A stretch of DNA of 64,000 nucleotides from Pseudothermotoga hypogea DSM 11164 = NBRC 106472. GTDB taxonomy: Bacteria > Thermotogota > Thermotogae > Thermotogales > DSM-5069. Under the pieces are notes generated by a model. It made no database searches, was not told the DNA's origin, and saw only the letters and a program-made list of their open reading frames with translations. Numbering within the stretch: the first letter of the stretch is position 1; each line of letters begins with the position of its first letter. Below are positions 1 through 9,052 of this stretch, piece by piece. Both the position numbers and the translations under genes were made by a program. The DNA is taken from positions 744,001-808,000 of the forward strand of contig NZ_CP007141.1 in the NCBI RefSeq assembly GCF_000816145.1, written 5' to 3'.

Positions 1-2
1 CA

Positions 3-1094
3 AGGCTCATCTATTCGAAACTTGGTTCCATCCCAGGTGCAGGTACGATAACCAATCCAAGATCAAGCGCTTCAAACGTTTACCTAGCCACGTTCACGAT
101 GGGCATCGCCGGGTTCAAAGGCGAAGTTCCACTCTACGTGGTCGCCTACGATGCGAACGACAACAGATACGAAAAGATCATCTACCTCACCATCCAACAG
201 AGCACCTATGCGCTGGACAACCTCTACAGACCTGAAAAGGACCTGTTGATGGCCATCACGCGCAGGCGCGGGATTGAGTTTTACTCGTTACCAGGCCTTG
301 AGAACATCTTGCCGGAGGTGGCTCCGGAAGGTTCGAACCTGTTGGTCTTGATCAGATGGAAACTGTGGTCTGCGGCTAGCGGAAAGGACAGACCGGACGC
401 CTACAACGTCTACAGATCCTTCGACGGAGAGAACTATACCCTCATAGCCACTGTCCCGTACAGCACAACGTACAACTACGCCTACGACTTTTCATCGGAA
501 CTTTCACCGGGCAAGAGAGTTTGGTACGCTGTGAGCGCGGTCAAGGGCGACTTTGAGACGGAGTTGGTCGACTTTGGAAGCGTCGTTCCGCTGGATGTTT
601 TCAACGTTCAGTTGATCAGTCCAGCCGATAAAGAAACAAATGTTTCGAGAAGACCGATCTTCAAGTTCAAACCGACCAAACAGCTCTTTTCTCCGGAAGG
701 TACTGTAACTTACAACTTCAACGTTGCCATCTATCCCTGGGTGCAAAGCGAGACATACCCAATGACTGCCTTTGATGAAGAAGGCAATTTAGTTAACTTC
801 TCCACAACCAACACGAATGTTGTAGAAGTTTCATTCGCCGAGCACAAATGGTACATGTTCTGGGTTGCCAGCGGAGTAGTCAGCCCACTCTTTGAATGTC
901 CAGACATGCTCGAGGCTGGGCAGACGTACGATTGGACGGTTGGGTATGCCTATGCGATCGTTGAGGACGAAGATAGCGTCGCTATCTCCGTGGCGTGCGA
1001 TTGGATATATTCCTCTCTGCGATACAGATTTGATCCAATATCCTACATGGAACAGGACGCGTTCAACCAGTTCACGGTAGGTTCTGGACTGTGA
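3..1094 (+). CDS. Secreted protein with FN3-like domain, 5' end outside window
   Basis: The frame is open from the first bases of the window, so this is the C-terminal 363 residues of a longer protein; the first internal ATG (99) is not the start. A fibronectin-III-like beta domain is visible around 'DAYNVYRSFDGENYTLIATV' and 'GKRVWYAVSAVKG', where an aromatic-rich strand is followed by WYAVSA. A second segment begins at 'SPADKETNVSRRPIFKF', a pattern common in cell-surface Ig-like modules. No catalytic motif is seen. The stop lies 16 bases before the start of the subtilisin gene, so the two are probably co-transcribed. The surface location is inferred from domain type and neighbour; the N-terminus is not visible. 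Confidence 0.75.
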   Translation, partial: RLIYSKLGSIPGAGTITNPRSSASNVYLATFTMGIAGFKGEVPLYVVAYDANDNRYEKIIYLTIQQSTYALDNLYRPEKDLLMAITRRRGIEFYSLPGLENILPEVAPEGSNLLVLIRWKLWSAASGKDRPDAYNVYRSFDGENYTLIATVPYSTTYNYAYDFSSELSPGKRVWYAVSAVKGDFETELVDFGSVVPLDVFNVQLISPADKETNVSRRPIFKFKPTKQLFSPEGTVTYNFNVAIYPWVQSETYPMTAFDEEGNLVNFSTTNTNVVEVSFAEHKWYMFWVASGVVSPLFECPDMLEAGQTYDWTVGYAYAIVEDEDSVAISVACDWIYSSLRYRFDPISYMEQDAFNQFTVGSGL

Positions 1095-1110
1095 AAGGGG
1101 GTGAAGGGAG

Positions 1111-3039
1111 ATGAAAAGAATTGTAATTGTTGCTGTTCTGTTGGCCTTCTTAATGTTTGGATGCGTTTCGTTCAACCCGAACTCAACCCGTGATAGCGCC
1201 AAGAACCCAATAAACATCGTTGAACCGTTCGAGGCGGAGTACAGAGAGGGAGAAGTCCTGGTAGGCTACAGGACGTTGGAGGATTTGGAGAAATTGGCAC
1301 AGGCGATAGGAGCACAGATAGACGTCGTGGTGCCGCAGATAAAGGCAGCTTCCTTGAAATTCAGCGGAAGAACGGTCAAGCAAGTGGTCAACGAAATAAG
1401 AAAGCTCAAACTGAGCGGGATAGATTATGTCGAGCCGAGCTATGAAAGAAAGCTCCCCGTTCTTCCTCTGGAAGATCAGACGATCTCTTCGGTGTTTTTG
1501 AAATCAGCGCCGACCTCGCAAGATGATTGGTTCATATATCAATATCCACACAGGCTCTTCGATTCTCAATCCATCTGGTCCGCTGGCTACAAAGGCACCG
1601 GTGTGATCGTCGCGGTGATAGACACGGGTGTGAATGGAACCCATCCGGACCTTGTTGGCAGAGTTCTGACTGGTTACAATGCGAGAACCGGAGGCACTTT
1701 CCAGCCAGATTCTAACAGCGACACGCACGGCCATGGAACTCACTGCGCTGGAATCATAGCCGCGGCGATAGGCGGCGGTAAGGTCGTCGGTCTAGCACCG
1801 GAAGTTTACGTAATGCCGGTGAGGATATTCGATCCATCTTATGTTGGTGATATCAACACGGCAGCTGGTATAGTGTGGGCTGTGGAAAACGGCGCGCAGG
1901 TTCTGTCGAACAGCTGGGGTGGACCGGGTTATTCTGAGACTATCAAACGTGCTATAGACTATGCTCTCAGAAGGAACGTAGTGGTTGTCTTCTCGGCTGG
2001 CAACGATTACTCCGACCAAGCTTGGCACTATCCGTCCGCTCACACCGGTGTCATAGGTGTTGCCGCAACAACTGCGAACGACAAGGTCACAAGCTTCTCC
2101 TCGCGCGGTGAATACGTCTCGGTCGGAGCTCCTGGAGATTACGTCTTGTCCACTTACCACGTAAATGCGCTTCTCAATCAACCGTACGTTTTCATGTCCG
2201 GAACTTCCATGGCTTGTCCTTACGTCTCAGCTGCGGCAGCGCTGTTGAAACAGAAGTATCCGGACGCAAACTGCTATCAGATCAGAAAATTGCTCGAAAT
2301 GACCGCCGTGGACATAGAGAGTCCAGGATACGACGTCGCGAGTGGCCATGGAAGGATAGATCCAAAAGCTGCGCTTGGACTCGATCCAAACAAACCAGCG
2401 CCCGATTTGGACGAACTTCAGCCAGCGACTTTGAAGGTCAAGGTAGTTAATAGACAGGGAAATCCAATCGACGATGTCTTCGTGACCATAATCCACAGAG
2501 CAAGCGGCAAAGCCTATTACGAGAAGACTTACTACGATGAAGACGATGATGAACTCGTCGCCAGATTCGAATTCGTCGAACCTGGAACCTACGACGTTTA
2601 CATCGGCGGTCCGGACATGTATTTGGGTGAACTTTCCTTGAGCTTTCCAGAAGAACAACTCCACTACAAAAGGACGGTCACCTTGCTGGGCGGTCAGACC
2701 ACGCTGCTGACACAAACATTCCTCAGCTCTTTGAAGATAGAGCTTCCAAGAAGATCCTCGTCTTACACCGTTGATTTGATCAACGGCACAACTGGTGAAA
2801 CGATCAGTTTGAACGTTCCAGCTGGAACTGGTTACTTCACCTACGTTCTGCCGTCGAGCGCTTCACCTGGTAAGTACCTGATGGTCCACAACGTGGGTGA
2901 AGATTTGAGGGCGAACATCACACTGAACGGACACACCTTCGAGATGGAATCGTTGTATGACTCCAATATTGGTGCTTACGTTTTTGTCAGGTATTCCCTG
3001 CTCTTTGAAGACTGGCGGCCATTTCTGTACATCTTCTGA
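1111..3039 (+). CDS. Subtilisin-like (S8) serine protease lipoprotein
   Basis: 642 residues. The N-terminus is a lipoprotein signal (hydrophobic run ending LMFGCVSF, lipobox Cys near residue 19). Residues about 45-115 resemble an I9-type propeptide (GEVLVGY through IDYVEPSYE). The catalytic triad of the subtilisin family is complete: Asp171 in VIDTGVNGTHPD, His208 in HGHGTHCAG and Ser366 in GTSMACP, with oxyanion Asn298 in SAGNDYS. After the catalytic domain (to about residue 425) come beta-rich regions (VVNRQGNPIDDVFVTI) like carboxypeptidase-regulatory/Ig modules. It likely degrades peptides or proteins outside the cell, tethered to the membrane. The RBS AAGGGAG precedes the ATG, and a strong terminator follows. 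The fervidolysin-type architecture is a comparison from memory. Confidence 0.93.
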   Translation: MKRIVIVAVLLAFLMFGCVSFNPNSTRDSAKNPINIVEPFEAEYREGEVLVGYRTLEDLEKLAQAIGAQIDVVVPQIKAASLKFSGRTVKQVVNEIRKLKLSGIDYVEPSYERKLPVLPLEDQTISSVFLKSAPTSQDDWFIYQYPHRLFDSQSIWSAGYKGTGVIVAVIDTGVNGTHPDLVGRVLTGYNARTGGTFQPDSNSDTHGHGTHCAGIIAAAIGGGKVVGLAPEVYVMPVRIFDPSYVGDINTAAGIVWAVENGAQVLSNSWGGPGYSETIKRAIDYALRRNVVVVFSAGNDYSDQAWHYPSAHTGVIGVAATTANDKVTSFSSRGEYVSVGAPGDYVLSTYHVNALLNQPYVFMSGTSMACPYVSAAAALLKQKYPDANCYQIRKLLEMTAVDIESPGYDVASGHGRIDPKAALGLDPNKPAPDLDELQPATLKVKVVNRQGNPIDDVFVTIIHRASGKAYYEKTYYDEDDDELVARFEFVEPGTYDVYIGGPDMYLGELSLSFPEEQLHYKRTVTLLGGQTTLLTQTFLSSLKIELPRRSSSYTVDLINGTTGETISLNVPAGTGYFTYVLPSSASPGKYLMVHNVGEDLRANITLNGHTFEMESLYDSNIGAYVFVRYSLLFEDWRPFLYIF

Positions 3040-3056
3040 ACCAAACGTTGAAACAC

Positions 3057-3086
3057 AAAAAGAGGGGCGAACGCCCCTCTTTTTTT
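3057..3086 (+). terminator. Rho-independent terminator after the protease gene
   Basis: A GC-rich perfect stem AGAGGGGCG/CGCCCCTCT with a two-base AA loop is followed by seven T. It sits 18 bases after the protease stop codon and ends the FN3-protein/protease transcript. Confidence 0.93.
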
Positions 3087-3195
3087 GATCAGCCTGTGTA
3101 GTGCTGGCCTGTGGCCCTGTCACTTGCCCTCATCTCTCAAAAACGAGAAGTCCTCGCTATGAAATGATCCTTCTCCATCGGTATGGAAACTCTTT

Positions 3196-3233
3196 TTTGT
3201 CACGCCGTCGTGACAAATTTTGTCAATGACAAA
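3196..3233 (+). promoter_or_regulatory. Double palindrome, operator-like, upstream of the 3.3-10.9 kb operon
   Basis: Two inverted repeats built from the same half-sites lie side by side. TTTGTCACG/CGTGACAAA is a perfect 9-bp pair (3196-3204 and 3209-3217, 4-base spacer). TTTGTCA/TGACAAA follows (3219-3225 and 3227-3233, 1-base spacer). They lie about 55 bases before the first gene of the operon and downstream of the preceding terminator, the place expected for a dimeric repressor or activator site. No T-run follows, so a terminator is unlikely. I do not recognise the regulator. A good -35/-10 pair could not be placed with confidence. Confidence 0.5.
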
Positions 3234-3288
3234 CGTTCTTTGACCGAGAGCTTCCCACCGAGATCGGCTAAAGTTTGGTCAAGAAGGT

Positions 3289-3600
3289 GTGAGTGTGATC
3301 GGGGTGGCTTGTTTTCGTGTTCTGCTGAGGGTTGGTTTTTTCAAGAAACTACCTTACAAAATGTCGATCTCGGGCTCAGAGATACTGTTCGAACCCGTGG
3401 AACAAGCCGGAACAAGTTTCTCCGTTCACACTGATCGTCTCAAGAAGATCTTTCTCTACAGAGGTTCACTCTCTGAGCTCGAGATACAGACGCAGAACGG
3501 TTCAATCCTCGTAAACTTCGAATCGAGCGAAACCGCGGATCAGGCTGCCTTCGTGTTGAAGACCGTGTTCAACGAGAAATTCACCGTGTTCTCTCTTTGA
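3289..3600 (+). CDS. Small unknown protein, possibly PH-like fold
   Basis: 103 residues from GTG 3289; GTG 3295, six bases on, is an equally possible start because AAGGTG lies just upstream. The first 25 residues are mildly hydrophobic and basic. The rest alternates short strands (MSISGSEILFEPV, IFLYRGSLSELEIQTQNGSI) and ends in a helix (ETADQAAFVLKTVF), a strand-strand-helix pattern like a small PH/GRAM-type domain. That fold is a guess from the pattern. It is the first gene of the operon and is followed after 12 bases by the zinc-ribbon membrane protein. Function unknown. Confidence 0.65.
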   Translation: MSVIGVACFRVLLRVGFFKKLPYKMSISGSEILFEPVEQAGTSFSVHTDRLKKIFLYRGSLSELEIQTQNGSILVNFESSETADQAAFVLKTVFNEKFTVFSL

Positions 3601-3612
3601 GGAGGTGGTTGC

Positions 3613-4182
3613 ATGGTTGGCTTCTCAGAAAAGATCAACGATCCGATGTACGAAAACTACAGGAAGAAAACACGAAAATGGTCCTTTCTCTTCGCTATCA
3701 TACTCGCCGTAGTCACGATCGTCGGTTTCGTGGTGTACGGAGAGATGTCTGGGCAGATCAAGATGCCTCATTCGCTCTTCTACGGTCTCGGTATTGGTGC
3801 CCTGTTCATAGTCATCGCGCTCTTGCAAGAGGTGAAGAGAAAGACCGACACCACGTGGGACGGTGTCGTCGCCGACAGGCAAATTTTGCAGAAGACCGAG
3901 CGCGTTCGGTATGGAAACAAAATGAAAACCGTTCCTTACACGCTGTACGTGCTCAAGGTCAAGCGCGACGATGGCAAGATCTTCACGCACAGCGTACGTG
4001 ACAACCGCACCATCTTCGATTACTACCAGATCGGCGAGAGGGTCAGACACCACAAAGGCTTTTCCTACTACGAAAAGTACGACAAATCCAAAGATTCCAA
4101 GATCTTGTGCGTAGCTTGTCTCACCTTCAACGACATTCACGACGATTTCTGCAAAAAATGCAAGGTCCCGCTGCTGAAGTAA
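3613..4182 (+). CDS. Membrane protein with C-terminal zinc ribbon
   Basis: 189 residues, ATG with a strong GGAGGTGG RBS. Two membrane segments are visible at about residues 23-43 (WSFLFAIILAVVTIVGFVVYG) and 56-74 (LFYGLGIGALFIVIALL). A cytosolic domain follows (about 80-165; DUF3592-like in feel, as it lies between membrane segments and a 'VPYTLYVLKVKRDDGK' strand pair). The C-terminus is a CVAC-x11-CKKC ribbon, which probably binds zinc. No enzymatic motif was found. It ends 10 bases before the next membrane protein, so the two are co-translated. Function unknown. Confidence 0.8.
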   Translation: MVGFSEKINDPMYENYRKKTRKWSFLFAIILAVVTIVGFVVYGEMSGQIKMPHSLFYGLGIGALFIVIALLQEVKRKTDTTWDGVVADRQILQKTERVRYGNKMKTVPYTLYVLKVKRDDGKIFTHSVRDNRTIFDYYQIGERVRHHKGFSYYEKYDKSKDSKILCVACLTFNDIHDDFCKKCKVPLLK

Positions 4183-4192
4183 GGTGATTTCT

Positions 4193-4741
4193 ATGAAAAA
4201 TCGTGCAACGCTGGGCGCCATCTTACCGATGATGTTCAACCCCGGTGCGTTTCTGCAAGTTCGTTTGAAAGACGTGAATGTCTTGTTCTCTCTGTTCGTT
4301 CCAGCACTTGGTTTCGGTCTCTTCTTCATGCAGACGGGTTTGGACCTCTTCAAGACGGGACAAAAATCCATGAACTTCGTTTACACCATTTCCATCGTGG
4401 GTCTCGCCTATGGCGCCCTGGTGGTACCTTTTTTCGGTGTTCTTCTGTGGCTGTTTTTGAAGATCTCCAAATCCAAGGTGTCCTTCAAGGAAACGATCGG
4501 AGCCATGTGTTTGTCCTACAGTGGCTTGCTCGTCTACATGGCCTTTGGAATGATCTTTTCCATCTTTCTGAACTGGCGGACCTCGATCGCTTTCGGTGCG
4601 ACGGGTGTGGTTTGGTCCATGGGCGCCACGATGGGCACGATTCGCCAGCTGAGTGGTGGAAAGACTGCACTTTCAGTCATTCTATCTACAGTGTTCGGAG
4701 TTCTCGTGTTGCTCAGTTGGTACTATGTGGGCAACACGTGA
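4193..4741 (+). CDS. Polytopic membrane protein, Yip1-like
   Basis: 182 residues. An upstream in-frame GTG at 4184 exists, but the AAGGTGAT RBS overlaps it and lies exactly 4 bases before ATG 4193, the spacing used throughout this window, so 4193 is chosen. About five hydrophobic segments are visible: LFSLFVPALGFGLFFM, IVGLAYGALVVPFFGVLL, AMCLSYSGLLVYMAFGMI, a weaker one near SIAFGATGVVWSM, and LSVILSTVFGVLVLLSW. The layout 'MFNPGAFLQVRLKDVN' then repeated membrane spans recalls Yip1/YckC-type small membrane proteins. No active site is seen. Part of the seven-gene operon. Confidence 0.75.
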   Translation: MKNRATLGAILPMMFNPGAFLQVRLKDVNVLFSLFVPALGFGLFFMQTGLDLFKTGQKSMNFVYTISIVGLAYGALVVPFFGVLLWLFLKISKSKVSFKETIGAMCLSYSGLLVYMAFGMIFSIFLNWRTSIAFGATGVVWSMGATMGTIRQLSGGKTALSVILSTVFGVLVLLSWYYVGNT

Positions 4742-4752
4742 GGGGTGAGAAC

Positions 4753-7542
4753 GTGAGAAAGATCGTTCTGTTCCTTTCGGTTTTGAGCGTGCTCGTCTTC
4801 GCCGTTCAACCTCACGAGAAGGTCATCTTCAAAAATGGAAACTGGACCACGACGCAGGAAGAAATACAGGGCAGACAGGTGTTGATCGTCGGCTACGAGG
4901 GGATCCCCGAGCTTCTGAAAGAACTGGTGGGTCGTAAAGAAGCCACGAAAGATTCAATCTCTTTCACTGTTCCTTCGGACGTTGTCCTGATCTCGATCCA
5001 CACGATCTGTGATCCAAAGCAAGAACAGAAGATCACATTGTTGGACGAGAAGGGCAGAGCTTATACGACCTTCGATGTTCAAAGGTTCGAGAAAGATCAT
5101 GTGGTCTTCACACCGATGGGAGAGCTTGTGCTCAAGAAGGGTAAATACACGCTGAAGTTCTCGAATCTCAAGAGTCTGGAGAGAGACATCGTCAACTTCG
5201 AACCGGTGGTCCTCTTGATTGGTAGAGAATACGACGCACTCAAAGAGAACATCGCAAAAGAAGTGCAAACGCAACCAGCGAAAGTTCAAGGTGAGAACGC
5301 ACTGTTGGAGGGTAAGTCTGTCCAGACTCAGTCACCGCGAACGGTCCAGCGTAAACCCATCGAGTTCACCTTGAACGAATCTTCTCTCATCGAAGCTGTC
5401 GCGATAGATTTGGTCGACATCCCCAAGGACTTTCCCCAGACCAACATACTGATCGTCGACAAGAACTCAAGATTGTTCGGCCCATACCAAGTCAGCGATT
5501 TCGACGAAGAAAACAGCGTGATCTTCTTCAGCCCTAAGCTTCCGCTCGCGTCGGGAAGTTACACGATCAAGTTCTCGGACGAATCTGTCTTGAACTACAG
5601 ATCCGATGGAAAACCGATCTTCGCTCTGAAATTCTTCCCGTACGATCCTCCTTTCGACTTCACAGGCACTTACAAAATGAGTTTCGTCGTGAAAAGGGTG
5701 GCGACGATCTTCGGACCTTCCGAGAAAAAGACGCTCGACGTGAAGAATTTCGAAGTTGGACTGATAGACCACTTCGACTACGTAGAACTGGTAGGAAAGA
5801 TCGATCTCAATCAGATCGTTCAGTTGCTCGAAGAACAGACTGGCAGAAAAGTGAACGCCGAATACACCGAGGTCTTTCCTTTCTCTCAACCTTGCAAGGT
5901 GATCGACCGCAAGAAAGACAGCCTCAGCTGCGCCTTCGACTTGAGCTTGAATTTCAGTGACATGCCCGCTGTGAACAGGTTCATAGTTGGTACTACTACG
6001 GTAGCGGTCGTTTTGACCTTCAAGACACGACCAGGCTTGACACCTGGTGTGATGATCTCAGGTTCCGCGAAATACATAAGAATCGACGATCCACACCTTG
6101 GAACCGACGTCAACGACTACGTTATCAGCGGCGATGGATACAGGTTCATGGAGCAACTTCCTCCCTTCGTCACCTACGCCATGAACAAGAAACTCGGTAG
6201 CGCCGGCAACATCCCAGGCCCCTCCTCTGCCGAGCAGATGGCGACGGGCTTGCTCTTTCCACCACTCGTTGCGGCCATAGGCTATGCGCTCCAAGAACTT
6301 TTGAAACCGAAACCCGGCGGTGTCGCGGAGGTCTTTCAAGATTACACCCGCGCTCAGAGGGGTGCGGCGAGGAGGGCAGCGGCGCGAGAGGCTGCGAGTG
6401 AAGCTGTTCAGTCTGAAGCTGTCAGTGAAACTGAATCAGAAGTGATAGAAGAGGAAACTGAAGAGTACGAAGAAGCTCCAATCCACGAGCCAGAACCAGT
6501 TGAAGAAACGCAGCGACCTTCACAGAAAGAGCCAGAAGTGACGATCCCAGAGATACCACAAACAGTCCTCGAAGTTCCCGTGGACATCTACGGCAGGACG
6601 GTCCAGATAGCTTACGATCCGCTGACCGACGAATGGTACAACACTGAAACTGGCAACATTTTCAACATGGAGATCTACAGCAAAGTGGTCCTGCCGAACC
6701 TTCCCAAAGACAAAGCCTTCATCGAGGCACAGAGGCAGAAGATGCAACAGCCGACCAAATTGGAGGGTATCGACCTAACCCGAGAAGAATACATGAGACG
6801 TCTGGAACAAAAGTACGGCGTGAGCAGGGATCAACTGAAGGATAAGATAAGCCAATCTGTGGAACGTTCCAGCAGAGACGCCGAAAGGTACAAGCGTGAT
6901 GCGGAATGGTATGAGACCGCAGAGACAGTGGCAAAAGTGACGGAGATAGTCGCGGACAATGCCGTGGACGCGCTCGCCAACTGCACAGGTTTTCCAGGAA
7001 GAATGGTGAGGGCTGCATACAAGGGTGTCAAGGGAGTTGCTGGAGCCGCTGCGGAAGGTAATCTAACCATAGGCACCTTGATCGACACGGGCACGGACAT
7101 CGCCAGCGATTTCATAAATTTCGACTCGTTGGGCGAAGGTTTCAAATACGGCAAAAGCATCGTGGGACCTGCGACAGAAGCCGTCTTCAAGACTGCGGGT
7201 TCGACGATCGGTGGTCTGATCGACGGAGGGTTGGAGGGAGCGAAAGAGAGCTTCATAGAATCGGCGATAGACAACTCCTTCGAGGCACTCGCGAAATCGA
7301 TCTTCAAAGGCTACGGTGATGAGGTCACGGCAACTCGCGGCGAATGGTGGAATCCCGAGCTCTCAAAGCTTTCCATACCTGCCAGACCTTCAAACGCTTC
7401 CATCCTTACATCCCCAACCGGAGAGGATCTGTCCCGCATCGTCGCCAAAAAGCTTGTCAACGAGACGGCACAGATGACCGCAAAGACAGCTAATGCTCTC
7501 ACCAGCGAGTTCGCCGTTAAACCCGTGATTTTGGGTGAATGA
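4753..7542 (+). CDS. Large exported multidomain protein of unknown function
   Basis: 929 residues from GTG 4753 (RBS GAGGGGTGAG), giving a signal peptide ending LSVLVFA. The open frame extends further upstream, but that part only shadows the previous gene. Two related beta domains occur near residues 110-140 and 240-275 (VLKKGKYTLKFS and LASGSYTIKFS, each after an acidic strand), an internal duplication. A further beta region (TGTYKMSFVVKR through GVMISGSAKYI) follows. Then come an Ala/Arg coil, an acidic Pro-rich linker, a 'YDPLTDEWYNTETGN' module, a charged helical stretch and a Gly/Ala-rich hydrophobic C-terminal third (GVAGAAAEG, GSTIGGLIDGG). The order resembles secreted effector-like proteins, but no toxin motif is seen. 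Central gene of the operon. Confidence 0.75.
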   Translation: MRKIVLFLSVLSVLVFAVQPHEKVIFKNGNWTTTQEEIQGRQVLIVGYEGIPELLKELVGRKEATKDSISFTVPSDVVLISIHTICDPKQEQKITLLDEKGRAYTTFDVQRFEKDHVVFTPMGELVLKKGKYTLKFSNLKSLERDIVNFEPVVLLIGREYDALKENIAKEVQTQPAKVQGENALLEGKSVQTQSPRTVQRKPIEFTLNESSLIEAVAIDLVDIPKDFPQTNILIVDKNSRLFGPYQVSDFDEENSVIFFSPKLPLASGSYTIKFSDESVLNYRSDGKPIFALKFFPYDPPFDFTGTYKMSFVVKRVATIFGPSEKKTLDVKNFEVGLIDHFDYVELVGKIDLNQIVQLLEEQTGRKVNAEYTEVFPFSQPCKVIDRKKDSLSCAFDLSLNFSDMPAVNRFIVGTTTVAVVLTFKTRPGLTPGVMISGSAKYIRIDDPHLGTDVNDYVISGDGYRFMEQLPPFVTYAMNKKLGSAGNIPGPSSAEQMATGLLFPPLVAAIGYALQELLKPKPGGVAEVFQDYTRAQRGAARRAAAREAASEAVQSEAVSETESEVIEEETEEYEEAPIHEPEPVEETQRPSQKEPEVTIPEIPQTVLEVPVDIYGRTVQIAYDPLTDEWYNTETGNIFNMEIYSKVVLPNLPKDKAFIEAQRQKMQQPTKLEGIDLTREEYMRRLEQKYGVSRDQLKDKISQSVERSSRDAERYKRDAEWYETAETVAKVTEIVADNAVDALANCTGFPGRMVRAAYKGVKGVAGAAAEGNLTIGTLIDTGTDIASDFINFDSLGEGFKYGKSIVGPATEAVFKTAGSTIGGLIDGGLEGAKESFIESAIDNSFEALAKSIFKGYGDEVTATRGEWWNPELSKLSIPARPSNASILTSPTGEDLSRIVAKKLVNETAQMTAKTANALTSEFAVKPVILGE

Positions 7543-7553
7543 GAGGTGAAACC

Positions 7554-8474
7554 ATGAAACTGACGCTCGAAGAAATCAGTTATCTTTCCAAGATCTTTCC
7601 TCACAAGAACGCGATAGGACTGCTTTCGAACGTGAACGCACCTTTGAAGGGAAACGAGCAGGAAACTCTGACCAAGAAAGGCTTCTTAGAGAACGACAAG
7701 TTCGCTCCGGGGATCGAAGAGTTTCTTGCGATCGTAGCTCAGCCTGAAAGAGTGTGCCGACTGGTCGTTCAGAGTGGCTATCTGTTCGTCGAAAAGTACA
7801 GCTACCGCAAGAAAGACAAGCTCGTCTTGGTCGAGAACGAGAACAGAGATATCTTGCTCAGCGTTCCGGATGATCTGAAGAGAGTCGTCCACCAGATGAT
7901 CGACCTTTTCGGTGGCTCGAATTTGAAAACGGTCGATTTTTCTCAGAAGTTTTCGAAGAACGAGTTGTTCACCTTCTTCGCCATCGTCGATCTCTACAGG
8001 AAAGACACACTGCGCGCGTATTTGAACGAAACTTCCACCACCGAGAGCTTCACTTTGGAACAGATCGCTCAGCAGTTGGAGAAACCTTCGAGCACCGATC
8101 TCGTGGCCATGTTGAAGGCGAACTACAAACAACTAACGCTTTTCGATCTGAACGAACCGCTTTCGGAACTGAGAAAGAGAGGTCTGATCGAAAAAGAAGG
8201 ATCAACGAAGTTCACACTCGTTCCAATGCTCTTGGCTCGAAACTCGCTTTTCGTTCGCTCGATAACTCTTCTCGAGATCCTCGCTCTGAAGCAGGACGTG
8301 CTTTCGGTTCTGAGCGTTTTGTTCTTCAACTTCTCGGTCCACGACGTTCTCAGGTTGCAATTCTTGAAAGACGAGATTCTCGTCGAGAGCGTGGCGGCGA
8401 GGGACCAGATTCAGGAGATAGAGTTGGCCATGGCCTGTCCAGAGATAGAGCAAGGCTCAACACAAGGCAGGTGA
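7554..8474 (+). CDS. Conserved-looking cytosolic protein of unknown function
   Basis: 306 residues from ATG 7554, placed by the RBS GAGAGGTGAAACC; ATG 7539 would overlap the previous gene and has no RBS. There is no signal peptide or membrane span. It is helical at both ends (KLTLEEISYLSKIFP; LEILALKQDVLSVLSVLFFNF) with a winged-helix-like feel near FTLEQIAQQLE-x-PSS and LSELRKRGLIEKEGS. That is typical of 'helix, then strand-turn' DNA- or protein-binding wings, but it is not enough to name a family. Its place between an exported protein and a membrane protein suggests a cytosolic partner or chaperone for the operon products (inference). Confidence 0.7.
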   Translation: MKLTLEEISYLSKIFPHKNAIGLLSNVNAPLKGNEQETLTKKGFLENDKFAPGIEEFLAIVAQPERVCRLVVQSGYLFVEKYSYRKKDKLVLVENENRDILLSVPDDLKRVVHQMIDLFGGSNLKTVDFSQKFSKNELFTFFAIVDLYRKDTLRAYLNETSTTESFTLEQIAQQLEKPSSTDLVAMLKANYKQLTLFDLNEPLSELRKRGLIEKEGSTKFTLVPMLLARNSLFVRSITLLEILALKQDVLSVLSVLFFNFSVHDVLRLQFLKDEILVESVAARDQIQEIELAMACPEIEQGSTQGR

Positions 8475-8479
8475 TCGCT

Positions 8480-9034
8480 TTGAGAGAGAACGTTCTGAAG
8501 TTCAGCCGCTCGAAGGGGCTTATCAAGACATTGTCGTTCGCGATCTTTGGTTTGGTCGCGTTCTCAAAACCCGCCAGAGAGATCGATCCACTGAACGCGC
8601 TCTTGAGTTTCTCGATGGGCCTGTTCTTCGGCGGGTTTTATCAGCTCTTCCTCGTCGGGTTCATAAAACTTTTCAACCGAGACCTGAAACAGAAGTACGA
8701 CAAGAAAGCCGTCAAGAGGGCCGCGCAGAATGGGTTGGTCTACTTTTTCCCCTTCGCCGTCGTCTCCTTCGTCGCACGGTTCTTCCTCGGCTGGTCCTTG
8801 GTCACTCCTTTGTTTTCGAGCGCCTTGGTGGTCTGTGCGTTCGCTGCGGCGAACAGCGTGAACTCGCTCAGAGAAAAACCGAAGGTCGCGAACACGATCG
8901 TAGCTTTCGTCGTGAGCTCAATCTTTGCTGTACTATGGATCTACTATTCCGCCTTCGCTGCGAGGTTGCCCCTGTATGCGGAGGGTGGAATAAAACTGTT
9001 GTACGTGTTTTTGACGAACTTCTTCAAAACCTGA
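8480..9034 (+). CDS. Polytopic membrane protein, Yip1-like
   Basis: 184 residues from TTG 8480, preceded by AGGTGAT at 4-base spacing; an in-frame GTG at 8471 lies inside the RBS and is the alternative. Five hydrophobic segments are visible: IKTLSFAIFGLVAF, ALLSFSMGLFFGGFYQLFLV, FFPFAVVSFVARFF, LFSSALVVCAFAAA and TIVAFVVSSIFAVLWIYY. A basic loop (NRDLKQKYDKKAVKRAAQNG) separates the second and third. The topology resembles the 4193-4741 product, so the operon has two small membrane proteins of similar type. No function can be assigned. Confidence 0.72.
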   Translation: MRENVLKFSRSKGLIKTLSFAIFGLVAFSKPAREIDPLNALLSFSMGLFFGGFYQLFLVGFIKLFNRDLKQKYDKKAVKRAAQNGLVYFFPFAVVSFVARFFLGWSLVTPLFSSALVVCAFAAANSVNSLREKPKVANTIVAFVVSSIFAVLWIYYSAFAARLPLYAEGGIKLLYVFLTNFFKT

Positions 9035-9052
9035 ACTTGCGAGGTGATCGTT

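Noticed and set aside
4447-4752. 102-residue upstream extension of the 929-residue protein
   Set aside because: It lies over the Yip1-like gene in another frame; GTG 4753 has an RBS and a signal peptide.
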